Of a stretch of DNA of 25,179 nt, positions 1-9,347 are shown piece by piece (positions within the stretch are counted from its first letter, which is position 1; every line of letters starts with the position of its first letter). This DNA is from a virus, in the IMG/VR virus record IMGVR_UViG_3300030380_001410, positions 19,224 to 44,402 of that record. One strand, 5' to 3'. A model generated the notes under the pieces. That model was given only the letters and a program-made list of their open reading frames with translations, ran no database searches and was not told the origin of the DNA. The position numbers and the translations under genes are program-made.

Positions 1-144
1 CTTTTCTTTCTTTTTCTTTTTGCAAACGCACAGCCTCTCTGTTTGCTCTTTCTTTTTCTGCTTGCGCTGCAGATTTATCGTAAGCATCAAAGTAAGCATC
101 TACTGGACTACCGCCTGTGGGTTGTAAAGGATTTTCGTAACTCA
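1..144 (-). CDS. 5' part of a hypothetical, probably virion-internal, protein (cut by window edge)
   Basis: The reading frame starts with ATG at 144 and runs off the left edge without a stop, giving the first 48 residues. It begins MSYENPLQPTGG and then becomes strongly charged and helical (many Lys, Glu, Ala, Arg, Gln), ending in a KEKERK run that looks like the start of a coiled coil. It lies 20 bases downstream of the Ala/Gln-rich 240-aa gene, so it probably belongs to the same tail/ejection group. No family is recognised. Function as an internal virion or ejection protein is inferred from position only. Confidence 0.6.
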
Positions 145-164
145 TTATTTATATATTTTAAATT

Positions 165-887
165 TTAACCTTTTGGTGCAAATGGATTACCCATGCTTCC
201 AGCTATACCACCTATAGCGCCAAACAAGCTAGCAGTTGCAGCTTCTCTTGCTCTACCAGCTTCACGTTTTTCACCATAAGCTCTATCAGCTAGACCAGCT
301 ACCCTGTTCATTTTAGCAACTTCTCTTTGTTCAGTAGCGTTAAACATAAACGCTTTACCTTGTGCATCAGCAGCCTGAACTCTTTGACCTTCTGCTATTT
401 GTATGCCTTGTATTCTTTGACCTTCAGACATTTTAAGTTGCTGCATTTGAGACTCGCCTTGAGCTCTTAATTTTTCATTAGCAGCTTCTTGAGTTTCAAT
501 ACTAGCGGCAACACCTTTTTTACTTTGCAACGCAGCTTGAGCTAAAGCAGTAGCACCACCAGCACTAGCGCCAGTAGCTCTTAATGTATCTAACGTATTA
601 GCTAATGATATATCAGCTTGCTCAGCTTGCATTTCTGCTGCTTGAGTTGCTACGCCTAGATTAGCATAGGGGTTTGTAATCATACCCGATAAATCTTGAG
701 CTAAACCAGAAAGGTCAGTTGTATTTTGATACGGGTTTATAACAGGCTGTCTGCTATCCTCTAACCTTTTTAATTCTGCCTCTCGACGTCTTTGCTCACG
801 TGCGGCACGTCTTTGAGCTCGTCTGGCTCTTCTACCAGCACCTATTGCTCCGACTGCACCAACAACGCCTTTAGCTACTCCTCCCAT
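165..887 (-). CDS. Probable internal virion / DNA-ejection protein
   Basis: 240 aa. The N-terminus has a short glycine/alanine/valine stretch (residues 2-18), then an Arg-rich helix (about 19-45). The rest is mostly Ala/Gln/Glu helix, with a repeated unit around residues 150-175 (SEGQRIQGIQIAEGQRVQ). The C-terminus returns to a Gly/Ala-rich segment, FGAIGGIAG. A small, Ala/Gln-rich, helical protein flanked by Gly/Ala-rich possibly membrane-active ends and encoded beside the tail genes resembles podovirus internal virion proteins such as T7 gp14. Those proteins leave the capsid at infection and help form a channel across the cell envelope. The match is by composition and context, not by a recognised signature. 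It starts 2 bases downstream of the acetyltransferase-like gene. It could instead be a cargo protein without membrane function. Confidence 0.5.
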   Translation of the reverse strand: MGGVAKGVVGAVGAIGAGRRARRAQRRAAREQRRREAELKRLEDSRQPVINPYQNTTDLSGLAQDLSGMITNPYANLGVATQAAEMQAEQADISLANTLDTLRATGASAGGATALAQAALQSKKGVAASIETQEAANEKLRAQGESQMQQLKMSEGQRIQGIQIAEGQRVQAADAQGKAFMFNATEQREVAKMNRVAGLADRAYGEKREAGRAREAATASLFGAIGGIAGSMGNPFAPKG

Positions 888-889
888 AA

Positions 890-1288
890 TTATGCATATT
901 TGTATATTATAGAGTGCTTCTTATCTAGCACACTGTATTTTAAATTTTTTACCTTGTCAACAATACCTCTCTCGGCTGATGTAGCCCATACAAATTTACA
1001 ACCTATGCTTAGTGCATGTTGTACCATGTAATCTATAAGTTTTGTTATTATATCGTTTCTGTCTTTATCTCTATATTCTTTACTAGAAATAACAAAATCA
1101 ACATATGCTATTCTAGCGTTAGTAAAATATAAATAACCTGCAGCAATAGGAACACCGTTTTTTGTAGCTATATAACCACCGGTGCCATCGCTAGGCAAGT
1201 AATCAGGATCAGGTATGGGTTGTCCCCAGTCTAACCACCACTGACTTATAGTATTGAAGTCAGCTTCTGTAATTCTTTTTATTTTCAT
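890..1288 (-). CDS. GNAT-family-like acetyltransferase
   Basis: 132 aa. The pattern fits a compact GNAT fold. There is an N-terminal strand/helix (MKIKRITEADFNTISQWW), a strand with GYIATKNGVPIAAGYLYF around residues 38-55 (the usual 'own-substrate' sheet), and the strand YVDFVISS at about 62-69. A stretch with YRDKDRNDIITKLIDYMVQ follows at about 72-90; in GNATs this place holds the acetyl-CoA pyrophosphate loop and following helix. A last part has KFVWATSAERGIV. The canonical R/Q-x-x-G-x-G/A loop is degenerate here, so catalytic activity is uncertain. The gene sits between a tail protein and the probable ejection protein, with gaps of only 2 and 10 bases, so it is co-transcribed with virion genes. 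Substrate unknown; it could act on a virion or a host protein. Confidence 0.6.
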   Translation of the reverse strand: MKIKRITEADFNTISQWWLDWGQPIPDPDYLPSDGTGGYIATKNGVPIAAGYLYFTNARIAYVDFVISSKEYRDKDRNDIITKLIDYMVQHALSIGCKFVWATSAERGIVDKVKNLKYSVLDKKHSIIYKYA

Positions 1289-1298
1289 TTTATTATAT

Positions 1299-2792
1299 TT
1301 AATATGCTGAGTCTACGTAATCTGAAGACACAGCGAACAATTCTTTTACGCCACCTAAATCGGTAGACGCATCTGTTCTAATAGTAACCGTACAATAATA
1401 AGCTTTTATACCTGTAACGTCTGCACCAAAAACAACCTCTGCTTCAGACGGTAATGTTTTATTAACTAAATTAGCGTAGTATTTATTTTCTTTTCTATTA
1501 AAACCAGCATACTCTCTAGGTAAACCAGGGTTTGGTGTTCCAAACACAGACTGATAATCTAGTCTGTCAACAGCTTGACCGTCAGCTGGGTTTATAACAT
1601 ATTCACCTTCATAGTAACTATCAACAAAAGAAGTTACATCGTTGTAACTTATGTAGTCACTATTAAATTCATCTGGCCCTGTAGCGTCACTTTCAAATTG
1701 AGTTATCATCCAACCGTTGCTACCTTCGTAGTTAACGGTTTTAAAATTCTTAGATAAACTAACTTTAGGATTAAAAACAAATGTTATATAAGAATCATAA
1801 TCTGCTCCATAGAAAAAACCTCTTTCGTTTGAATTGTGCTCGTATAATTTTACTACTCCACTTGTAGCATCTCTACCAACAGAATAAAATCTACTTTTTA
1901 AACTAAACAACCAATCAGGTTTATAGCTATATCTACTTGGCCAACCTAAAACAGTTTCATCAAAAGATAAAGTCTGGAAAGATCCACCAAAAGGTTGCAT
2001 AGATATAGTATATTGTTTTTGATGCATGTCCCAACCACCAACAACTTTACCTGTGTTTCTGCTAGTTTCGTTAACTGTGCTTAAGTTATCTCTAAAATAA
2101 TCAAACATACCATAGTTAGATATTTCAGTTATACCGTCTTGTGATAATCTTATTACAGCATTTCTATCCATGTCAGAAAAATACTTTCTATAACCATAAA
2201 CAGCAAAGCTCTCTGGGTTTTTACTAATACCATAGTTACCAGCATAAGGAATTATTTGACCTATAACTAGTTGAAGTTGACTAACAGGTACACCGCCTCC
2301 TTCAGCGGTATATATAGCGTCTTTGTCTATTAATGCCCTACTAACTTTATTTTCTTGGAATATAATTAAGTTAGTATCTTCGGCATATAGTCTTTGTATA
2401 CTACCATTTGCTGGGTCGGCTGCTTTAGTTATGTCTTCACCAACACTAAATACATTAGTATTGTTTATACCTGTTCTTGAGTTATATATACCAGAGTATA
2501 TCAAAGCGTTGCTTCTTATAGCACCTAAAGGTTCATCTTCTACTAAATAAGCTTTTACACCAAAAGAAACAGACGTGTTATTGTACCCGCCTCTTATTCT
2601 TGATTCTTCTATAGCCCAGTCATTACCATCTACACTAACGGTAGCAAATAACGGATAACCACCTAAAACTTGTGGTATACCTCTAGATCCATCATAGATA
2701 GGAAAACCAGTGTTTCTACCTTGTTGCGTTGGATCATTAACTTTCTTTAACAAGAAGGTATTAAAATATTTAACTTCTATTATCGCTGCCAT
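1299..2792 (-). CDS. Tail muzzle/stabilisation-like protein, second component
   Basis: 497 aa, predicted mostly beta. The region about 130-235 is the most informative. An ENKVSRALIDKDAIYTAEGG segment is followed by VIGQIIPYAGNYGISKNPES, then AVYGYRKYFSDMDRNAV and RLSQDGITEISNYGM. Blocks like these (G-x-x-NPES, then YF-D--R--V-RLS-DG) occur in large tail stabilisation or muzzle proteins of marine and crAss-like podoviruses, often as beta-propeller-like blades. The gene directly follows the 1666-aa tail protein with a 29-base gap, and has no signal peptide or membrane segment. I infer that it assembles with that protein at the tail end and that it may correspond to a part that is fused in related phages. 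Exact fold and role are not certain. Confidence 0.6.
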   Translation of the reverse strand: MAAIIEVKYFNTFLLKKVNDPTQQGRNTGFPIYDGSRGIPQVLGGYPLFATVSVDGNDWAIEESRIRGGYNNTSVSFGVKAYLVEDEPLGAIRSNALIYSGIYNSRTGINNTNVFSVGEDITKAADPANGSIQRLYAEDTNLIIFQENKVSRALIDKDAIYTAEGGGVPVSQLQLVIGQIIPYAGNYGISKNPESFAVYGYRKYFSDMDRNAVIRLSQDGITEISNYGMFDYFRDNLSTVNETSRNTGKVVGGWDMHQKQYTISMQPFGGSFQTLSFDETVLGWPSRYSYKPDWLFSLKSRFYSVGRDATSGVVKLYEHNSNERGFFYGADYDSYITFVFNPKVSLSKNFKTVNYEGSNGWMITQFESDATGPDEFNSDYISYNDVTSFVDSYYEGEYVINPADGQAVDRLDYQSVFGTPNPGLPREYAGFNRKENKYYANLVNKTLPSEAEVVFGADVTGIKAYYCTVTIRTDASTDLGGVKELFAVSSDYVDSAY

Positions 2793-2821
2793 ATATTATT
2801 ATCACTTGTTTTTTCAGTAAA

Positions 2822-5800
2822 TTAGGTTAAAGGAATTTGAGATCCAAGTACCACAGCTCCTGTACTATCTATATCCATTTTCCATTGTCTTAATTCTTGA
2901 TCAGATCTATTTTGTTGAGTATTCGCTGTGCTTGTTTGAGAATACTCAAAAGCCCAATCAGGCCAACCAGGTTGCTGACTAACCCAGTTACCCGCAGCGC
3001 TCCAATTTGTTCCATTGTAATTAAAAGTTGTTACATAGTAGGTGTTAGTGCCTGAACTAAGATTTACTTTTTGTAAAAGGTCTGGTTGTTGATAAAATTG
3101 AGTAACATACCTAAATAAAGGTTCTTTTGCATATACCTGCTGACCAGCAAAAGGAGAACTACTAGAACTGAGTTTATATGAAAAAGCTCTATTAGGTCCA
3201 AAGTCGTAATAAAAATCGCCATAATCTATATTAAATCTATCTTGACCAAAGTTACCAACGCCTGAGCCAGAAGATGAGCCACTACCTGTTTCAAAACTTC
3301 CAGTACATATAGTGTTGTTACAATCCCAATTGTTTGTAACTAGGTTATCCGTAGTTATTCTATACTCTCCAGGTATATCAAATGCAAACACTCTAGATGC
3401 TACACACTCATAAGATGTTGCGCCTGATTGAGTTTGCCCATTAATTCTAACAAGCCAATTACCATTAATTCCCGACGCAAATGATGATGGATATTGATTA
3501 TCTATTTCTAGTTGACCATATATAAAATTAGCAGGACTATTGTCGTGTCTCCAAGTACCCTTAGATTGATTCGCTAACGTGGTTCCCCCACATATATCAC
3601 CATTTAAATCTACAGCTGGAGTCCAGTTTTGGCTGCTGTTTAATCTATAATCTATATTAAATCCTCCAAAAACATATTTAACCGTGCTAGTTCCACTGCT
3701 TACACCTGAACTATTACCACCACCAGTAACACCGCTCCCTCCAGTTGACGAACTACTACAGCTCGTATCGAAATTACTACCTATCATTGATATAGCGACA
3801 TAAGCTGTTCCTTCTTGTATACCTTGTTTATTTGTATATCCTTGCCCAGCTGGTGGTGCTACCCATATAATTTCATTTCTATATTTAGCGTTTGTACTTG
3901 AAGCAGGCACTATTTGTTGAGCACAATCAGCCGCTGTTTCTGTTGAGGTTATACTTCCGTAAGGTGGACTAGAAGGTGCTGTTGCTTGAGAACCAGTTCC
4001 AGATACAGGGGGAATTGCTCTAAACCCTTGGAAGCTTTGAGTGGTCTGCGCGTTCCAACCTTGCACGTTATTGATAAACAGCATTGTAAGCGCGTTTCCA
4101 ACACCTTTACCAAAACCACCAATGCTTTGTCCTAGGAAAGAACCAACCAAAGGGGTTTCACCAAATATATATTGTGAAGAGCAGTCTACAAATAAACCAC
4201 CTGAATCACTACATCTTATAGTCATAGTATAAGAACCTATAGCTGTACCGTCTTGTACCAACCTACCGTATCTTTTCCCAGTTGCTGGGTCTTGATAGTT
4301 ACTTATACTGAAAGGTCCACATGTGTTGCTATTACTGCAAGAACTAGTAAAACCAGGTCCACCTAACGACTGTATAGTCCAAGTTAAAGCGTCTTCATAC
4401 ATAAAGTTCCCGTTTTGTAAAGGAACTAAATTGTTCACATTAGAACCATTATCTCCAATAAAATCAACCATAGGTAGATTAGCACCTGTAGGAGTTGATG
4501 GACCTGTTGGTCCTTGACCTTGTTGAAATGCAAAGTTATAATTACCTTCGCAGTTTTTTATAACAGGGTTTACGTTTAATAATTGGTTATTACCTATAGT
4601 AAAAGCAGTAGGCGTAGTAGGATCTCCATTTTGATCTACTGGTTGTCCTGCTGCGTTTGTTTGCTGTAATGAAAACTGAAACGTATAGTTGTTAGCGGGA
4701 CTATTAAAGCCATCATGTAAGAAATATTTATCTTTTGTGGCTAAATAATAAGTATCTTGTGGGTAAGCAGAAGCACTACCATCTAGCATTGCGTCACCTT
4801 TTGCAACTCTTATTATTTGGAAGTGATCTGTTACATCTAAATTATTGTTGTCTGTAGCTGAAAATAACTGTTGATTATTTGCGTCTAAACCTATTCTTGA
4901 ATATTCTAACGCAGTACCACCGGCATCTATAGGCCAGAAGTTACCATTTATATTTAACTTAGATATTCCAGCAAATTTTATCTGCGTATTTTGTCCAGGA
5001 AAAGTTCCACCACCTATTATTTTTACTCTCCAGTAGAGAGGTTGTTCTATCACTTCAGATACTATAGCTACTGTACCATTGGCACCTATAGCAGTAGTTC
5101 CAACGAGTTTTGTACCATCACCTTGAAAAGTAGCTTTTTCAAATCTAGCTACAGTATTTGCTGGTGTTGATGTTGGTCTGTCTTTAACAATGCCTACTGC
5201 TTGTAGACCTGGGAATAAATTTGAAGGAATTGTATTACCACTTTGGTTATCTGTAAATGGCGCTCCTGTTATTTCTCCATTGTATAATACAGCATCTTCT
5301 CTTAATAAAAAGTTGTAACCTTGTAAGCCGCTTGCTATAGACGTGTTATTTTCTACAACGTAGTTTAAATCCTGTATTAAACCAGTTGTTGTTGTTTCGT
5401 AATATATATCTAGTCTAGAAACTGTAGGCTCTGTTTCATATACTGCTAAAAATGGTATCATAGTACTAGATACTTGACCAATAGTGCTAAACGTGTTCAA
5501 CCTAGCCACATATGGTTGAGTGTCTATTTGATATATGTTTTCTTGACCTTGAGTGCTTAAAGTATCAAACACCATATTTGAGTCAGTGGTAGTACCTATG
5601 TTTACAACTGTGTCTGAGTTTCTACCTGGGTAGTATTGTTTATTTTGATCACCCACTATAATTATAGTACCACCACCTCCTGGTAAGTTTGTAACTCTAC
5701 CAAACAATCTTACAGAGCTTCTAAATTGTCTTTGCTCTGGTCCAACCTCATTTAAGTCTCTAGGTATTTTGTTTATGTTATCATTAATTAAAACAATGTT

Positions 5801-7822
5801 AGCTGTATAACCTTCTTCACCTACTGGAAACGGTGGTGGACTGGAAGCAGCGTCTTGACCTGGATAACCATTTAATATACCAGGTAAGTATACATTATAA
5901 TAATCTTGTTCATTTTGTTTTACTACAATTTTGTAGGAATACCAACCTAATGGATTGTAGTCATCACTTGTAGGGTCTCCATTATAAACACCTGGGTAGA
6001 AATTAGTTCCATCTAAAACAGGTTCTACAGGTATAACATTATTAACATTAACCTTTAAAGAGTCACCTGGCCAAACAGATGCTGATGGATCTTGCTGTGG
6101 GGGAGCTGGGTTTCTGTAAGGGTTAAAAATAGTAGACAAGCTACTAACAGCATCGCTACCATCATTAGATAATATAGTAGTAGATGATCTACCGTATCTA
6201 TCAGATAAAACAAAACCAACCTGGTAATTTCTATTTTGTTTCAAAGAGTGATTAGGATACTCTATAATACTAGTAGTGTATTGTACTGGTGTTTGATCAG
6301 GTGTGCTTTGATCGTCTATATTAAAAGTAGACTTAGGTGAAACATTAACATTGTAATCTATAGATTCAGGTGGCGAATGCTTTGTTTGAAAATTACTATA
6401 TACTATTCTGTTACTTATTATTTCTTGGCCAAAAGCTTTAACAGGTATCTTATCATAAACCCTAACTATTTCATCACCTGGTAATGTTTGAAAAGGTTTA
6501 GTAGAATTATACATGTATTCAAACATACTTGTAGAACCAGCTGCAGCTGCAACCGTAGAAGCTGGTATAGTATCTACTACTTGTATTGCTTGAGCATCAG
6601 ACTCTTTATATAATATTTGTATATTTTGTATTTTAAAAGATTTAATCAAATTATCGCCATCAACAGGTAATGGTATCCTTAGGCCTATTTGATTTACTTT
6701 GTTTTCCATAAACTGAACAACCGTGCTTCTGTAAGCATTCTCCATGTCTTCACTTAAAACTACTGGAGGATCATCAAAAGAACGTTGAGCTAAAAAATAA
6801 CCATCTTGTTTAGGTATAAAACACTCTTGAGTGTATGGTGCCATTATAGAATATGTGTTGTCTTCAAATTGAAATCTATAACTAAACCTAGCAAATATAT
6901 CTGTTAAGTAATCTGGATCACCTTGAAAATTTTCTTCATAATAAGGGTTAGCCCCAAATTTATATTCATCACCGGCGGTATATGTCTGGTTTACATTTGT
7001 ATCAAAAGTATAATTTACAGACGGAGCTTGAGGAAACTGTATATTTGTTATAGTTGCCTCGGTAAAACCAGCAGCATCTGATGTTAATTTATCACCAACT
7101 TTTGGAACTCCTTGTATACCAGCTATAGCACAAGTAAAATTATTACCTGTATTTGTTGCATTTGGCGATAATTGACCACCTCCTGGAAAAAACTCACTAA
7201 CAACATCTTTCATTGTTGTTTCATAAAAACCAGGTGCTAAAGCGCTTTCTTGCCAAACATCTATAGGTTGATAAGGATTATAAGAAGCAACTGATATTTG
7301 GTCTTCGTTAGAATAGTAAGATTCTGGTTTTGATATATCTATTCTTCTTGGTTGATTTCTATTATCTGTCCAAAATAATAAATTTTCTATAAGGTTAACA
7401 CCGTATATAGGATTACCTTCATAGAAATTTAAATAAGCACCTTTAAGTCTAATAACAGGACTAGCAGGTGTTTGTGCTGTTCCTTCTAATACATTAAAAC
7501 TAATTATAAAATTATTAGCGTCAGGTCTGTAAACACCTAGATTATTATTAGAAATTGTGTTATCTGTAAGAAAAATAAATATAGTATTAATATCTTCTGA
7601 CCTTAAGTAACCTACGCACACTAATCCGTTTACACCAAGGAAATTATCAAAATCTATTATAGGTGTATTACCCATTACGTTTTCTAAAGCACCTACATCT
7701 GAAGACTCTGATTTACTAACAGCTACGTTCATAGCATCCCTATATTCACCACTAGGTAGTAATCGATCGTCTAAGTCTTTATTCATCTTAGACTTTATAA
7801 AAGCATTTTTAACTTCAGCCAT
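2822..7822 (-). CDS. Giant tail (muzzle/stabilisation) protein with probable receptor-binding C-terminus
   Basis: 1666 aa, the largest gene in the window. The N-terminus carries KSKMNKDLDDRLLPSGEYRD, a motif I recognise from large tail proteins of marine and crAss-like podoviruses. The next roughly 1000 residues are rich in Asn, Thr, Tyr, Gly and Pro, and look like long beta structure. About residues 1120-1230 look Ig/cadherin-like (ALTWTIQSLGG, then GSYTMTIRCSDSGG) and contain Cys-rich turns (SSCSNSNTCG, near residue 1163). Ser/Gly linkers at about 1355-1385 and 1510-1525 separate two further C-terminal domains. This modular end suggests exchangeable host-recognition domains. The upstream neighbour is a ring protein and the downstream neighbour is the 497-aa partner. 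Lack of a signal peptide fits a virion protein assembled in the cytoplasm. The structural role is well supported; receptor binding is inference. Confidence 0.75.
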   Translation of the reverse strand: MAEVKNAFIKSKMNKDLDDRLLPSGEYRDAMNVAVSKSESSDVGALENVMGNTPIIDFDNFLGVNGLVCVGYLRSEDINTIFIFLTDNTISNNNLGVYRPDANNFIISFNVLEGTAQTPASPVIRLKGAYLNFYEGNPIYGVNLIENLLFWTDNRNQPRRIDISKPESYYSNEDQISVASYNPYQPIDVWQESALAPGFYETTMKDVVSEFFPGGGQLSPNATNTGNNFTCAIAGIQGVPKVGDKLTSDAAGFTEATITNIQFPQAPSVNYTFDTNVNQTYTAGDEYKFGANPYYEENFQGDPDYLTDIFARFSYRFQFEDNTYSIMAPYTQECFIPKQDGYFLAQRSFDDPPVVLSEDMENAYRSTVVQFMENKVNQIGLRIPLPVDGDNLIKSFKIQNIQILYKESDAQAIQVVDTIPASTVAAAAGSTSMFEYMYNSTKPFQTLPGDEIVRVYDKIPVKAFGQEIISNRIVYSNFQTKHSPPESIDYNVNVSPKSTFNIDDQSTPDQTPVQYTTSIIEYPNHSLKQNRNYQVGFVLSDRYGRSSTTILSNDGSDAVSSLSTIFNPYRNPAPPQQDPSASVWPGDSLKVNVNNVIPVEPVLDGTNFYPGVYNGDPTSDDYNPLGWYSYKIVVKQNEQDYYNVYLPGILNGYPGQDAASSPPPFPVGEEGYTANIVLINDNINKIPRDLNEVGPEQRQFRSSVRLFGRVTNLPGGGGTIIIVGDQNKQYYPGRNSDTVVNIGTTTDSNMVFDTLSTQGQENIYQIDTQPYVARLNTFSTIGQVSSTMIPFLAVYETEPTVSRLDIYYETTTTGLIQDLNYVVENNTSIASGLQGYNFLLREDAVLYNGEITGAPFTDNQSGNTIPSNLFPGLQAVGIVKDRPTSTPANTVARFEKATFQGDGTKLVGTTAIGANGTVAIVSEVIEQPLYWRVKIIGGGTFPGQNTQIKFAGISKLNINGNFWPIDAGGTALEYSRIGLDANNQQLFSATDNNNLDVTDHFQIIRVAKGDAMLDGSASAYPQDTYYLATKDKYFLHDGFNSPANNYTFQFSLQQTNAAGQPVDQNGDPTTPTAFTIGNNQLLNVNPVIKNCEGNYNFAFQQGQGPTGPSTPTGANLPMVDFIGDNGSNVNNLVPLQNGNFMYEDALTWTIQSLGGPGFTSSCSNSNTCGPFSISNYQDPATGKRYGRLVQDGTAIGSYTMTIRCSDSGGLFVDCSSQYIFGETPLVGSFLGQSIGGFGKGVGNALTMLFINNVQGWNAQTTQSFQGFRAIPPVSGTGSQATAPSSPPYGSITSTETAADCAQQIVPASSTNAKYRNEIIWVAPPAGQGYTNKQGIQEGTAYVAISMIGSNFDTSCSSSSTGGSGVTGGGNSSGVSSGTSTVKYVFGGFNIDYRLNSSQNWTPAVDLNGDICGGTTLANQSKGTWRHDNSPANFIYGQLEIDNQYPSSFASGINGNWLVRINGQTQSGATSYECVASRVFAFDIPGEYRITTDNLVTNNWDCNNTICTGSFETGSGSSSGSGVGNFGQDRFNIDYGDFYYDFGPNRAFSYKLSSSSSPFAGQQVYAKEPLFRYVTQFYQQPDLLQKVNLSSGTNTYYVTTFNYNGTNWSAAGNWVSQQPGWPDWAFEYSQTSTANTQQNRSDQELRQWKMDIDSTGAVVLGSQIPLT

Positions 7823-7828
7823 TTAATT

Positions 7829-9343
7829 TTAGTGTTTTATCCATTTAGACTTACCTCTCATTACTTGAGTAATCTCTTCTAATTTAATATTAGATAATCT
7901 TATTTTAGCGTTTCTAAGTTTAGCATATCTTTCTTTTTTCAACCTCATTACTAAATACTCAGGTTGATTTGCTCGAGTAGATATTATAGCATGTAGTATT
8001 GAAGCGTACATAGCTTCTTCTGCCATTTTAGGTACTCTAGTATCTAAATCATAAGCTAAACCATCTGATATATATTCTAGTATAATAACCTTGTCTCTTA
8101 AGTTGGCGGAAAAAGATATCTTACCTTCTCTTTCATTTATTGTATACCAACCATTAGAGTTAGCGTATTGAGGATCCATACCATATAACTCACCCCAGCC
8201 AGCGTATAAGCCAAATCCCCAGTCACCAAATTGAAGTAAATAACCTAACCAAGTTTGATCTATTAATTCATTAAAATTTCTATAAGCGTTTGTCTTCCAT
8301 CTTTCTTCTACTATAGATGTTCCAGTTATATTAGCGTCATATACATCTTGCATAGGCACGCCAAGGCCATCTTGTAATGGCATTCTGTAAGGGTTTTGAG
8401 TGAGGTTGTTTGCTGGATATATAGGGTGCTTTATGCCTTGGTGATCATACCAACCTATGCTAACATGATTAACATAATCTTGAGGCATTATAACGCTAAG
8501 GCTATGAGGTATAGTTAACTCTTGAGACTTAATACTTTTCAATGTATCATAGCTAAACTCTTGCATAGATCGTTTAGCAAAGAATATTAGATCAGTTCTT
8601 TTAACACTTGGTATTAATTTACCAGCGCCAACATACGCAACTTGAAAAGCATTTATTATATCTTTTAATTTAGTGTAAGCATAGTTACCGTAGTTTTCTT
8701 CAACTACATCACCAAAAGCTTTTTCTTGTAAATTTGAACCATACTTACCTCCATCTAGCTTTTTAAGTTGAACAACTAAATCAGAGCCAGCGGCAAAAGT
8801 ATCAAATGGTATAAACTTTACATCTGCGACAGCACCACCACCACCGTAAACTACTGTTCCATAAACAGCTTGATCCCACTCGCACTTATATCTACCGTCG
8901 TTTTCAAGCGTAACACTATTTATTATAGCATAATTAACTTGAGCTGAACCCTGTGTCCATTGTACACTGCTACCAGTAATTGTTACTTTATAACCAACTT
9001 GTGGTTCTATACTTCCTCTATCTAATCTAAATACAACTTCATTATCTCCAGGAGGAGAAGTAGAGGTTGTAGTTGTTTGCCCTTCTCCTGTAAAATTTAT
9101 AACATTACCTACAACAGAATATGGTATGTTTGTTTTATGTAACTCTTCGTAACTACCTGGGAGTTTTGTAGCGCTATAATATAATTTAAAGTTATTTTGA
9201 TTATACTGTATACTGGTTTTATCGTCAGTAAAAAACTTTAAATTAGTATCAAAAGTTGTGGTTATAGTTTCTCTCTGATTAGACGCACCAAAGCTTTGTG
9301 CACCCTCGTAATATTGTCTGTTGTTTTCTGTTACTAATGCCAT
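7829..9343 (-). CDS. Tail ring / tubular protein
   Basis: 504 aa. The N-terminal third is beta-rich (FDTNLKFFTDDKTSIQYNQN, then a Thr/Ser/Gly stretch near residue 95). The C-terminal half is mixed, with DLIFFAKRSMQEFSYDTLKS followed by many aromatic residues. The end is basic and helical, with MRLKKERYAKLRNAKIRLSN and a final KSKWIKH. Size, fold pattern and position between the 254-aa adaptor and the giant tail protein fit one of the ring proteins stacked under the portal in crAss-like phages, comparable in role to T7 tail tubular protein B or P22 tail factors. It lies 6 bases upstream of the giant tail gene. It is an abundant virion component if this is right. The precise ring assignment cannot be made from sequence reading. 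Confidence 0.6.
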   Translation of the reverse strand: MALVTENNRQYYEGAQSFGASNQRETITTTFDTNLKFFTDDKTSIQYNQNNFKLYYSATKLPGSYEELHKTNIPYSVVGNVINFTGEGQTTTTSTSPPGDNEVVFRLDRGSIEPQVGYKVTITGSSVQWTQGSAQVNYAIINSVTLENDGRYKCEWDQAVYGTVVYGGGGAVADVKFIPFDTFAAGSDLVVQLKKLDGGKYGSNLQEKAFGDVVEENYGNYAYTKLKDIINAFQVAYVGAGKLIPSVKRTDLIFFAKRSMQEFSYDTLKSIKSQELTIPHSLSVIMPQDYVNHVSIGWYDHQGIKHPIYPANNLTQNPYRMPLQDGLGVPMQDVYDANITGTSIVEERWKTNAYRNFNELIDQTWLGYLLQFGDWGFGLYAGWGELYGMDPQYANSNGWYTINEREGKISFSANLRDKVIILEYISDGLAYDLDTRVPKMAEEAMYASILHAIISTRANQPEYLVMRLKKERYAKLRNAKIRLSNIKLEEITQVMRGKSKWIKH

Positions 9344-9347
9344 TTAA

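Noticed and set aside
1575-1757. Short open frames on the plus strand across the window (also 792-1031, 11042-11254, 23351-23665)
   Set aside because: All are antisense to well-supported genes, lack recognisable domains and lack independent gene spacing.
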